Below, piece after piece: positions 25,127 to 33,089 of a stretch of 64,000 nt of DNA. A model generated the notes under the pieces. That model saw only the letters and a list, made by a program, of their open reading frames with translations. It was not told the origin of the DNA and did no database searches. The stretch is from contig NZ_UFQO01000001.1 in NCBI RefSeq assembly GCF_900497595.1, positions 1-64,000 of the forward strand, read 5' to 3'. The position numbers and the translations under genes were made by a program. How positions within the stretch are numbered: the first letter of the stretch is position 1; every line of letters starts with the position of its first letter. Origin of the DNA: Treponema pectinovorum. Its GTDB lineage: Bacteria; Spirochaetota; Spirochaetia; Treponematales; Treponemataceae.

Positions 25127-26692
25127 ATGAGTGATATGAATTCTCTCAGTTTAGAAAAGCTTAAGACACTCATCGAGATTAACGATCGAATAAATTCCAA
25201 CTATTCGGACATAAACGCATTGCTGGTTTATATACTTGAATCCGCAATGCGTTTAGTTGAATGCGAAGCTTCATCTATTCTCCTTGTAAACAAAGAAGAC
25301 GAAACATTGCGCTTTATGGTTGCTTTAGGACCTAAAGGTGTGGAAGCCAAAAATATTTTGGTCGAAAAAAACAGCATTGCTGGCTGGGTAGTCGAAAATA
25401 ACAAGTATTTGATAGTAAATAATGCCGCGAAAGATCCTCGTTTTTCTAAAACCGTGCAAGATAAAACCGGTTATATTACAAAAACGATGATTGCAATTCC
25501 TATGAAAGTTAAGGGAAAGTGCATTGGTGTTATCGAACTCATAAATAAACTAGATGGAAGACTTTTCGATAAAGCTGACCTTGAAATTCTTGAATTGCTT
25601 TCTAATCAAGCAGGAATTGCCTATTCAAATGCAGATTCTTTTCGTGCTGCCCAAGATAAAATTTCCATATTACAAAGCAATATTGAAAATGGGATTGACT
25701 ATCATTCCTTTGTCGCAAAAAGTTCATCAGTTTTGGATTTGTTGCATGTAATTGACGAAGTTGCTCGGGCCAACACTACTATTTTGATAACTGGCGAGAG
25801 CGGAGTTGGGAAAGAATTGTTTGCAGAGCAGATACATTTGCGATCAAACAGGAGCGACAAACCTTTTATACGTGTAAATTGTGCAGCACTTTCTCCTTCT
25901 CTGCTTGAAAGCGAACTTTTTGGGCATGTAAAAGGCGCTTTTACGGATGCTGTTACAGATAGAAAGGGAAGGTTTGAGGCAGCAGATAAGGGAACTTTAT
26001 TTCTTGATGAAATTGGAGAACTTCCCATTGAACTGCAATCAAAACTTTTAAGAGTTTTGCAAAGCCGAACTTTTGAAAGAGTTGGTTCGAGTGATTCTAT
26101 AACGGTTGATGTTCGAATTGTTGTCGCAACGAATCGAAATCTTGAAAAAATGGTGAACGATGGCTCGTTTAGAGCGGATTTATATTATCGCTTAAATGTA
26201 ATGCCCTTGAATATTCCGCCTTTAAGAGAGCGAAAAGAAGATATACTGCCACTTGCTAAATTTTTTCTTTCAAAATTTGGAATTGAAACAAAAAAGAGTT
26301 TTGAAGGATTTTCTTCTGCGGCAGAGAGAATTCTGCTTGAATATTATTGGCCAGGAAATGTCCGTGAACTTGAAAATTCAATAGAACGCGCCTGTGTTTT
26401 AGGTATTCCTCCGCTTATACAGGGCGAAGATTTGAGGATAAACTATTTGTCTGCTCAAAATCCTCCTAAAGACAAAGACGAAATCGGCAATAGCTATTCA
26501 ATTATTGCAGAAGAATTTGCAAATCCTGCTGATGGTGATCGTTCTCTAAAAACTGCAATTACAAAATTTAAAACGGCTTACGTTAAACAGATTTTGAACG
26601 AAACTTCATGGAATCAAACAGAAGCGGGTAAAATTTTAGGAATTCAGCGAACTTATGTTTCTCGTTTGTTAAACGAATTGAACATACGCTAA
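25127..26692 (+). CDS. Sigma-54-dependent transcriptional activator with GAF domain
   Basis: 521 residues. A GAF sensor (about 20-165) is followed by an AAA+ domain (about 195-420) and a Fis-type HTH (about 480-520, NQTEAGKILGIQRTYVSRLLNEL). Walker A is GESGVGKE, Walker B LFLDEIGELP, and the arginine-finger region is FRADLYYRLNV. The sigma-54 contact loop reads GAFTDA instead of the usual GAFTGA; this variant also occurs in other activators, so function is not excluded. It opens -24/-12 promoters in response to a GAF ligand. It follows cmk-rpsA after 9 nt. Confidence 0.92.
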   Translation: MSDMNSLSLEKLKTLIEINDRINSNYSDINALLVYILESAMRLVECEASSILLVNKEDETLRFMVALGPKGVEAKNILVEKNSIAGWVVENNKYLIVNNAAKDPRFSKTVQDKTGYITKTMIAIPMKVKGKCIGVIELINKLDGRLFDKADLEILELLSNQAGIAYSNADSFRAAQDKISILQSNIENGIDYHSFVAKSSSVLDLLHVIDEVARANTTILITGESGVGKELFAEQIHLRSNRSDKPFIRVNCAALSPSLLESELFGHVKGAFTDAVTDRKGRFEAADKGTLFLDEIGELPIELQSKLLRVLQSRTFERVGSSDSITVDVRIVVATNRNLEKMVNDGSFRADLYYRLNVMPLNIPPLRERKEDILPLAKFFLSKFGIETKKSFEGFSSAAERILLEYYWPGNVRELENSIERACVLGIPPLIQGEDLRINYLSAQNPPKDKDEIGNSYSIIAEEFANPADGDRSLKTAITKFKTAYVKQILNETSWNQTEAGKILGIQRTYVSRLLNELNIR

Positions 26693-26721
26693 GATGAATA
26701 TAGAAAAATGAGGTGTTTATT

Positions 26722-27390
26722 ATGAAAAATAATGAATCTACCACTTCGGTAGAAAAAATCAATTTATTTCTTGAAAAAAACGTAAAACTTTTACTTGGAT
26801 TTATCGCAATCCTTTTGGTTTTTGTTGCTGTAATTGTTGCAGTAAATTTTGTAAAAACTAAATCTATTGAAAAGGGGCTTGCAGGTCTTGATTCGGTTGA
26901 ATATGTTTTAAGAAAAGATAGCGAATCAATTTCTGAAACAGACTTCGCTTCTCGTCAGGACAAGGCACTTTTGGATTTGGAAGAATTTGCTGGTAAAGGC
27001 GGAATTGTAGGCGTTCGAGCTAATATGCTAAAAGGCGAAATTCTCTTTGAGAAAAAAGATTATGAAAAAAGCTTAGCTGCATGGTCAAAAGCTGCGAATT
27101 TGAAAAAACAAATTTACACTGCGCCTATCTGCAATTACAATGCTGCGGTTTGCTGTGAAAATTTGGGCGATTTGGACGGTGCAATATCTTATTACAAAAA
27201 ATCGGTTGAAGCGGAAGATTTTTATCTTGTAGATCATGCTTATTTTAGTTTGGGACGTGTGAACGAAATAAAAGGTCTTTACGATGATGCAAAGGCCGCT
27301 TATAAAAAAATTGAAGAGATTCATCCTTCTTCGACTTGGGCAGGCGTTGCTAAGAGTCGCATAATAGCAATAGAATCCTCTTCTAAATAA
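26722..27390 (+). CDS. Membrane-anchored TPR protein (YfgM-like)
   Basis: 222 residues from ATG 26722, with GAGGTG 6 nt upstream (a GTG inside that site is not the start). One membrane helix (VKLLLGFIAILLVFVAVIVAVNFV, about 22-45) is followed by a periplasmic TPR domain (KGEILFEKKDYEKSLAAWSKAANL, YNAAVCCENLGDLDGAISYYKKS, SLGRVNEIKGLYDDAKAAYKKI). The architecture matches YfgM/TPR_21 proteins associated with envelope chaperones or secretion. It sits at the end of the recA-containing run. Confidence 0.8.
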   Translation: MKNNESTTSVEKINLFLEKNVKLLLGFIAILLVFVAVIVAVNFVKTKSIEKGLAGLDSVEYVLRKDSESISETDFASRQDKALLDLEEFAGKGGIVGVRANMLKGEILFEKKDYEKSLAAWSKAANLKKQIYTAPICNYNAAVCCENLGDLDGAISYYKKSVEAEDFYLVDHAYFSLGRVNEIKGLYDDAKAAYKKIEEIHPSSTWAGVAKSRIIAIESSSK

Positions 27391-27424
27391 TGTAACTTTT
27401 ATTAAAAAAAATAGTTAACAATGT

Positions 27425-28312
27425 ATGAAAAAATTCTGGCATTTTTACAAAATATTTTCTTTTATAGGTTTTGTAATGTCAGGATTTTTTTTATTTTCTT
27501 GTGGCATGCAAGAGATAATAAATGTAGAACCGCCTGTTACCAGTTATAATTCGTCTTTGTATTCTGGAGATGATTTTACCGATTGGTATTGTGAGTTTGC
27601 CACAAAAGAGACTGGACAAGAAAGCTCTTTCAGTGGAACAGAAGTCTATTATAAAATATATAACAATTATAATGATTTAATTTCCCAAAGAAATTCAATT
27701 TTAAATGTGAATACTGCTTCGAATAACATTGAAGCGGCAACAAGAATGATAGAAACCCATAAATACCAACCTTTAAAAACTTTTCCAGAAATAAAACAGA
27801 CGCTTTTTGTTCCTTCTTCAAATAATGATAAAAGAATTGCTTTTAGACCTAAAACGTATAAAGGAAACGAGGATTATGTTGGAGATTCGTTTCAATCGTT
27901 TAGAGCGTTTATAAGATTTGGAAACGGTAATGATGATTTTAGAGGATTTGTAAACGGTTACACAGAACCAAGATATTTAAAATACGACAGTGCTTTAAAC
28001 ACCTGGAGTCATTCTGATTCGATTGGTGGGACTTACATAACGGTTAATTATTCGGATATAACACTTGCAGTTCCTGCACGCTACGATGGTAAATCCTTTG
28101 ATTTTTTCGATGACCAAAATACCAATAACACTAGGAATGTAAAACCAAATGATGGAGATACAGATTATGTTCATAATTCAACGGCTTCAAAAGACGACAC
28201 TTATTATGTTCAATTTTTTGCCGTAGGAATTGCCTTTGATGGCGAATCGCTTTCTAATACATACAGTTTGGTTTTAGACCTTGGTTCCATGCCTATCATT
28301 AAAGATAAATAG
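27425..28312 (+). CDS. Hypothetical lipoprotein
   Basis: 295 residues. The signal peptide ends with lipobox LFSC (Cys near residue 26). The mature part is polar, with many Asn, Asp and aromatic residues and beta-rich spacing (AFIRFGNGNDDFRGFVNGYTEP, YITVNYSDITLAVPARYDG, YYVQFFAVGIAFDGESLS). No family is recognised. There is no Shine-Dalgarno. It is followed by a GC-rich intergenic element, so it probably ends the preceding operon or stands alone. Confidence 0.7.
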   Translation: MKKFWHFYKIFSFIGFVMSGFFLFSCGMQEIINVEPPVTSYNSSLYSGDDFTDWYCEFATKETGQESSFSGTEVYYKIYNNYNDLISQRNSILNVNTASNNIEAATRMIETHKYQPLKTFPEIKQTLFVPSSNNDKRIAFRPKTYKGNEDYVGDSFQSFRAFIRFGNGNDDFRGFVNGYTEPRYLKYDSALNTWSHSDSIGGTYITVNYSDITLAVPARYDGKSFDFFDDQNTNNTRNVKPNDGDTDYVHNSTASKDDTYYVQFFAVGIAFDGESLSNTYSLVLDLGSMPIIKDK

Positions 28313-28333
28313 GCTAAAAATCGAGTTTTTTTT

Positions 28334-28515
28334 GCTTCGGGTGGCTTTTTGCTGCATTTCACTTCGTTTCATTTCGCAAAAACCGGGCTTTTCAGGATTC
28401 CGCTATCGCTCCATTCCTCCGCTACGCTTCGGAACGGCTTTGCCGTCCTTCCAATCCCTTGCCACTGGAAGCTCGCAGGCAGGTAGTGAGGTTACAAGTA
28501 GGCTTGCCACATTTT
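28334..28515. repeat. GC-rich intergenic hairpin element (copy 3)
   Basis: Shares GGCTTTTTGCT, TTTCGCAAAAA and TTCAGG blocks in the same order with copy 2. It also carries CGCTATCGCT (28401-28410), the reverse complement of AGCGATAGCG found in copies 4 and 6. An ORF of 78 codons crosses it but has no coding character. The rest of the 28313-28811 gap is AT-rich and holds the TRAP promoter. Confidence 0.55.
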
Positions 28516-28684
28516 AAAGCTCAAAATTGACACAATAGAATATTGTAAAAAAAATACTTGCTCCTTTTAGTTCTCCTTTTCATCGCTCAAAAAGTTCCAA
28601 ATCCTTTTTCGGTCTTCAATTTTATCAATTTTCAAGAAAAACATTCTTGATAGATTTCCAAAATCTCAAAAAAATATATAAATA

Positions 28685-28744
28685 TTACGATTCTGATTTA
28701 GATTTGGACTTTTACGATTAAGATAACAATTTTTTTTTACGATT
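28685..28744 (+). promoter_or_regulatory. Three direct repeats upstream of the TRAP promoter
   Basis: TTACGATT occurs at 28685-28692, 28712-28719 and 28737-28744, spaced 27 and 25 bp, ending 4 bp before the -35. This is the arrangement expected for an activator or response regulator binding as a multimer. Confidence 0.5.
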
Positions 28745-28748
28745 TTTT

Positions 28749-28777
28749 TTGACAACCAAAAACTTGTGAAATACGAT
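28749..28777 (+). promoter_or_regulatory. Promoter of the TRAP transporter operon
   Basis: TTGACA (28749-28754), a 17-nt spacer and TACGAT (28772-28777), placed 34 nt before the dctP start codon. Confidence 0.7.
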
Positions 28778-28811
28778 ATCTTTAAACACATCTTTATTTT
28801 TGGAGGATTTT

Positions 28812-29798
28812 ATGAAAAAAAAGATTATTGTTGTTTCTTTGTTTTTGATTGCTCTATTTGGCGTGTTTGCTGCACGCAAAAATAACAATTCAAAAAAGTA
28901 TACTTTGAAACTTTCGACACAGCTCAACGAAACATCAATTATGGTTCAAGGATTTAAAGAACTTGCAGAAAATGTAAAAACAAAGTCTAACGGACGTTTA
29001 GTAATACAAGTTTATCCTTCTGCTCAGCTTGGTACCGATGAAGACGTTATCGAACAGGCTATACAAGGTGTTAATGTTTGCGTTCTTACCGACGGTGGTC
29101 GCATGGGAAATTATGTAAAAGATATCGGTATCATCGGTATGGCATATTTTGCAGACAATTATGATGATGTTTTAAAAGTTACGAAGGGCAAAACTTTTGA
29201 CGGTTGGGTAAAAAAACTTGCAAGCGAAGACAATATCCAGATACTTTCTTTCAACTGGTATGACGGAGCTCGCTCTTTTTATACACACAAGCCTGTAAAT
29301 ACTCCTGAAGATCTCAAAGGACTTAGAATCCGCACTCCTGGAGCTCCTGCATGGGCAGAAAGCATTGCGGCTCTAGGCGCTACGCCAATCGCAATGCCTT
29401 GGAACGATACATACAGTGGAATTCAGTCTAAAGCACTTGACGGATGCGAAGTTCAACTTACATCTGCTGTTCCTGCCAGACTGTATGAAGTTGTAAAATA
29501 CCTCGATAAAACAGAACACTTCCATCTTATCAACGGTCTTATCGTAGGAACTAAATGGTTTAATACTCTTCCAGACGATTTAAAAGATTTGCTCATAAAA
29601 GAGACTCAGGCTGCAGGTGAAAAAAATGCACGTCTAGTTGAATCAAAAGCTGCTGAACTCGAAAAAGAACTTGTTCGTCAGGGCATAACAGTTGTAACCG
29701 TTGATAAAGAGCCATTTAAAAAAGCCGCTGATAAAGCATACGATAAACTTGGCTTTACAGCCTTGCGCAAACAAATCTATCAAGAAATCGGAAAATAA
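28812..29798 (+). CDS. dctP: TRAP transporter substrate-binding protein
   Basis: 328 residues from ATG 28812, with GGAGG 5 nt upstream (an upstream TTG overlaps this site). After a signal peptide (IIVVSLFLIALFGVFAA) comes the DctP fold: KLSTQLNETS, GRLVIQVYPSAQLGTDEDVIEQAIQGV, KPVNTPEDLKGLRIRTPGAP, ALGATPIAMPWNDTYSGIQSKALDGCE. The conserved Arg in LRIRTP binds the substrate carboxylate in the family, so an organic acid is likely. It delivers the ligand to DctQM. No lipobox is evident. Confidence 0.94.
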   Translation: MKKKIIVVSLFLIALFGVFAARKNNNSKKYTLKLSTQLNETSIMVQGFKELAENVKTKSNGRLVIQVYPSAQLGTDEDVIEQAIQGVNVCVLTDGGRMGNYVKDIGIIGMAYFADNYDDVLKVTKGKTFDGWVKKLASEDNIQILSFNWYDGARSFYTHKPVNTPEDLKGLRIRTPGAPAWAESIAALGATPIAMPWNDTYSGIQSKALDGCEVQLTSAVPARLYEVVKYLDKTEHFHLINGLIVGTKWFNTLPDDLKDLLIKETQAAGEKNARLVESKAAELEKELVRQGITVVTVDKEPFKKAADKAYDKLGFTALRKQIYQEIGK

Positions 29799-29848
29799 GA
29801 TTTGATAGATTAAAAAAAATCATTTTTACATTTTTAATAATTTAAAAA

Positions 29849-29881
29849 GTTTGGGACGGTCAAATTATGGCTGTCCCAAAC
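29849..29881 (+). other. mRNA hairpin between dctP and dctQ
   Basis: A perfect 9-bp inverted repeat GTTTGGGAC / GTCCCAAAC with a 15-nt loop and no long T-tract. It lies in the 156-nt gap and probably stabilises the dctP message or partly attenuates transcription, so that binding protein exceeds permease. Confidence 0.55.
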
Positions 29882-29954
29882 AAACTTTTATAGCATTCTT
29901 GTGCGGATGTATTTCGTCTAGCGCAAGTGATTTTTACAAAAAGGAATATATCCG

Positions 29955-30461
29955 ATGAAATATATCGCATTGTGTTATAAAAAATTTACTAAAATCGAAG
30001 AGTTTTTGACAAATCTCTTTCTTATAGCGATTACTGCGTTGGTTTTTTTATCCGCGGTAGCAAGAACCTTGCATCATCCGATAAACTGGGCAGTTGATTT
30101 TTCGCTTTTGCTTTTTGCATGGGAAGTTTTTTTGGGCGGAGACATTGCTGTTAGAAATACCAAACTGATTGGAGTTGAAATCTTAACCGACAAGTTGCCT
30201 GTAAGAATGCAGAAGGCTCTTTCTCTCATATTTTTCTGCCTTATCATTGCATTTTGTCTTTTCCTTACTATTTTCGGAATTAAACTATCAGCAGAAAACA
30301 CAAAACGACTTTTCCAAGTTTTGCCAATAAGTTACAGCTGGTGTACAGTCTGTGTTCCTGTTGGTTGTTTTTTCATGGCAATCTCATCCTGCATAAAAAT
30401 TCATGAGATTATAAAAACTCCAGCTTCCGCATGGAGCACAAAAGAGAGGGCAGTTGTATGA
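29955..30461 (+). CDS. dctQ: TRAP transporter small permease subunit
   Basis: 168 residues with four membrane helices (about 18-38, 50-66, 88-110, 128-148). The WAVDFSLLLFAWEVFLGGDIAVRNTKLIGVEIL segment is typical of DctQ. It is the small membrane subunit needed with DctM for Na+-driven uptake. AAGGAA precedes the ATG. It overlaps dctM by 4 nt. Confidence 0.92.
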   Translation: MKYIALCYKKFTKIEEFLTNLFLIAITALVFLSAVARTLHHPINWAVDFSLLLFAWEVFLGGDIAVRNTKLIGVEILTDKLPVRMQKALSLIFFCLIIAFCLFLTIFGIKLSAENTKRLFQVLPISYSWCTVCVPVGCFFMAISSCIKIHEIIKTPASAWSTKERAVV

Positions 30462-31756
30462 GTGGCATGGGAATAGTTGTTATAGCATTTTTGATTTTGC
30501 TTTTGTTGGGAATGCCAGTTGCTTTTTCGATTGGTATTTCTGGATTATTGTTTTTCTTAATAACTGAAGGTCTGCCTTATACGATCGTAGTTCAAAAGGC
30601 TCTGTCTACGACACAATCGTTTACGATGCTTGCGATTCCGCTTTTTATATTTGCCGGAAATCTAATGAACAATACAGGCATAACAAAGCGCCTTATAAAA
30701 CTTGCAGATGTTCTAACTGGACACATGTACGGCAACATTGCTCAGGTATCTTGCGTACTTTCCACTCTGATGGGTGGCGTTTCTGGTTCTGCAAATGCCG
30801 ACGCTGCGATGGAATCTCGCGTTTTAGGTCCAGAAATGATTCGTAGAGGATACGACAGAGGCTGGTCTGCTGCAATAAATGCATGGTCATCTATGATTGT
30901 CTGCACAATTCCTCCTTCTATGGGATTTATCATTTACGGTTCCATTGGAGAAGTTTCGATTGGACGCCTCTTTGCCGCTGGAATGATTCCAGGTTTACTG
31001 ATGATGATATTTTTGATGAGTGCAACTTCGATTTCTGCACACAAAAGAAATTATATTCCAGATAGAAAAAAGCCTGCTTCATTCCGCGAAGTTATGTCTG
31101 CTTTAAAGGACGGCATTTGGGCGCTTCTTTTTCCAATTATGCTGATTGTATTCATTCGCTTTGGAATTATGACCCCATCTGAATCTGGAGCTTTTGCCGC
31201 AGTTTATGCAATCTTTGTAGGAACAGTAATCTATAGAGAGATGTCTCTTGAGGTTTTGATCAAAACTCTTAAAGACAGTACAAAAGACATTGCAATCGTT
31301 ACGCTGATTTTGGCATTGAGCGGTATTTTTGGTTACGGTATTGTATACGACAGCATTCCTCAGGCTATGGCATCTGGGCTGCTCGGAATAACTCAAAACT
31401 CAACTATAATGCTTCTGATTATAATTGCACTGCTTTTAGTTATGGGAATGTTTATGGAAACCACTGTTATTACATTGCTCATGACACCGATATTGCTTCC
31501 TGTTGTAAAGTCGCTTGGAATTGACCCTGTTCACTTTGGAGTAATAATGATGACGGTTACCACTTCTGGAATTAACACTCCACCTGTCGGAACTGCATTG
31601 TATACAACTTCTTCGATATTGGGATGTTCCCCAGAAGATACAACAAAAGCATCGCTGCCATTCTTCCTTGCCGTGATAATGGTTGTTATTCTTTTGGTAT
31701 TCATTCCTCAGATAAGTTTGTGGTTACCAAATTTGATTTTTGGTGTAGTAAAATGA
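30458..31756 (+). CDS. dctM: TRAP transporter large permease subunit
   Basis: 432 residues from ATG 30458, which overlaps the dctQ stop (ATGA) and has GAGAGG 8 nt upstream; an ATG at 30431 is less likely. About 12-13 hydrophobic segments. DctM signatures include IPLFIFAGNLMNNTGITKRLI, GGVSGSANADAA, NAWSSMIVCTIPPSMGFIIYG, TPSESGAFAAVYA and GINTPPVGTALYT. It forms the ion-coupled channel of the transporter. A terminator follows. Confidence 0.94.
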   Translation: MSGMGIVVIAFLILLLLGMPVAFSIGISGLLFFLITEGLPYTIVVQKALSTTQSFTMLAIPLFIFAGNLMNNTGITKRLIKLADVLTGHMYGNIAQVSCVLSTLMGGVSGSANADAAMESRVLGPEMIRRGYDRGWSAAINAWSSMIVCTIPPSMGFIIYGSIGEVSIGRLFAAGMIPGLLMMIFLMSATSISAHKRNYIPDRKKPASFREVMSALKDGIWALLFPIMLIVFIRFGIMTPSESGAFAAVYAIFVGTVIYREMSLEVLIKTLKDSTKDIAIVTLILALSGIFGYGIVYDSIPQAMASGLLGITQNSTIMLLIIIALLLVMGMFMETTVITLLMTPILLPVVKSLGIDPVHFGVIMMTVTTSGINTPPVGTALYTTSSILGCSPEDTTKASLPFFLAVIMVVILLVFIPQISLWLPNLIFGVVK

Positions 31757-31799
31757 TGAAATTAAATGCTATGTAAAAAATATAGTGTTAAAAAGCGAG

Positions 31800-31828
31800 C
31801 CGCACCAAAAACATGGTGCGGTTTTTTT
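31800..31828 (+). terminator. Intrinsic terminator of the TRAP operon
   Basis: CCGCACCA (31800-31807) pairs perfectly with TGGTGCGG (31814-31821), followed by seven T residues. Confidence 0.9.
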
Positions 31829-31843
31829 ATATAATTAGTTTCT

Positions 31844-32758
31844 ATGATTTTATTATCTGATTTTTATAAAAAAATATTTGGCTGCAAGGTTTATAAAGTT
31901 TCTCTTTGTGCAAGTTGTTCCTGCCCTAATCGCGATGGTAGCAAAGGTTTTGGAGGTTGCATTTTTTGCAGTCAAAAGGGGAGTGGAGATTTTATCGCAA
32001 AGTCAAAATCCATAAGCGAGCAATTTATTAACGGAAAATCACTCGTTGAAAAAAAAGCAAAAGGAAGAAGTGTCAGTAATCGAGTTTTGTATTTGCCGTA
32101 TTTTCAAAGTTTTTCTTCTACCTATGGCGATTTTGAAATATTAAAGAGTGAATTTTTAGAAGCACTTTCAATGGATGGAGTTGCAGGACTTGCGATTGCA
32201 ACCAGAGCAGATTGCCTTGGCGAGCGATTTATAGATTTTTTTAGCGAGATAAGTGAAAAATATTTTTTACAGATAGAACTGGGGCTTCAAACTTCAAATG
32301 AAAAAACAGGAAATGTTATAAACCGCTGCTATACAGATAGGGATTACGAAAATGCGATTGCTCTTTTACAAAATAGACTGCCTTCTGCACATATAGTAAC
32401 ACATTTAATTTTTGGGCTTCCAAATGAAAATATAGAAGATATGATTGATTCTGTGCGTTTTGTCTGCAAGGTGAACAATCGTAAAAGCGATAAAAAATTT
32501 TTTGGAATAAAGATTACAAATCTCTATGTTTTAAAAGATACCGCTTTAGAAAAGCTGTTTTTAGAAAAACATTTTGAATGTTTAACACAAGACGAATATT
32601 TTTATGCCTTGCAAAAGGCTTTAAAACTTTTGCCAGAAAATGCGGTTTTGCACAGATTTACAGGCGATCCGCCAAAAAAAATTGCACTTGCACCAGAATG
32701 GGCGTTAAACAAGAGAAAAGTGTTAAACGAGGCAAAAAAACTTTTTATGGAACAATAA
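31844..32758 (+). CDS. Radical SAM protein, YhcC / TIGR01212-like
   Basis: 304 residues. The N-terminal motif LCASCSCPNRDGSKGFGGCIFCS holds the cysteines for the [4Fe-4S] cluster in the spacing of the YhcC family. LEIGLQT-like (IELGLQTSNEKT) and HLIFGLPNENIEDMIDSVRFV are further radical SAM barrel motifs, and HRFTGDPP is a C-terminal family signature. The reaction of YhcC proteins is not established to my knowledge. The ATG has no Shine-Dalgarno; TATAAT (31830-31835) ends 8 nt before it. Confidence 0.88.
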   Translation: MILLSDFYKKIFGCKVYKVSLCASCSCPNRDGSKGFGGCIFCSQKGSGDFIAKSKSISEQFINGKSLVEKKAKGRSVSNRVLYLPYFQSFSSTYGDFEILKSEFLEALSMDGVAGLAIATRADCLGERFIDFFSEISEKYFLQIELGLQTSNEKTGNVINRCYTDRDYENAIALLQNRLPSAHIVTHLIFGLPNENIEDMIDSVRFVCKVNNRKSDKKFFGIKITNLYVLKDTALEKLFLEKHFECLTQDEYFYALQKALKLLPENAVLHRFTGDPPKKIALAPEWALNKRKVLNEAKKLFMEQ

Positions 32759-32761
32759 TAC

Positions 32762-32840
32762 CTACGCCGTGGTGGAAGGGCGCGTAGCGTTGGCGTAGCC
32801 AATGTAGCGATAGCGGAACCCTGGAACTGCGGTCGAGACC
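32762..32840. repeat. GC-rich intergenic hairpin element (copy 4)
   Basis: Contains CTACGCC (32762-32768) pairing with GGCGTAG (32792-32798), and AGCGATAGCG (32806-32815) shared with copies 3 and 6. The rest of the 32759-33089 gap holds the hppA leader. Confidence 0.5.
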
Positions 32841-32976
32841 ATAAATTTTCGTCCTTAGTTTTATAAAAAATGACAATATTATCCAAAATATTTTTTGAGC
32901 GTAAACCGTGAAATTACATTATCATATAGAAGAAGGTAATAAGGCTTTGCATAAAATTTTGTCAAAGTTTATTGCG

Positions 32977-32998
32977 AGTTTGCGTTGCAAACTTTTTT
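32977..32998 (+). terminator. Terminator-like hairpin in the hppA leader
   Basis: AGTTTGC (32977-32983) and GCAAACT (32987-32993) with a 3-nt loop, followed by six T residues. It lies 92 nt before the hppA start codon. It may end upstream transcription or attenuate hppA. A second possible stem, GCCGC / GCGGC, follows within 30 nt. Confidence 0.5.
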
Positions 32999-33089
32999 AA
33001 TGCCGCTTTAGCATTTGTGTTGGCGGCTTGCTAAAAACTCTCATCGCAAGTTGTGTCTTGTTAATTGAGTTTTTGTGGGGGTAATTTTT

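Noticed and set aside
25919-25940. Loss of sigma-54 contact in the GAF-domain activator because of GAFTDA
   Set aside because: The GAFTDA variant occurs in other activators of this family, so the change alone does not show loss of function.
28281-28517. 78-codon plus-strand ORF after the lipoprotein gene
   Set aside because: It overlaps the lipoprotein C-terminus and then reads the GC-rich element; no start signal.
32900-33089. Fluoride (crcB) riboswitch before the pyrophosphatase gene
   Set aside because: Such riboswitches are known before some pyrophosphatase genes, but the conserved GGCGAUGG-type core is not present in the leader.
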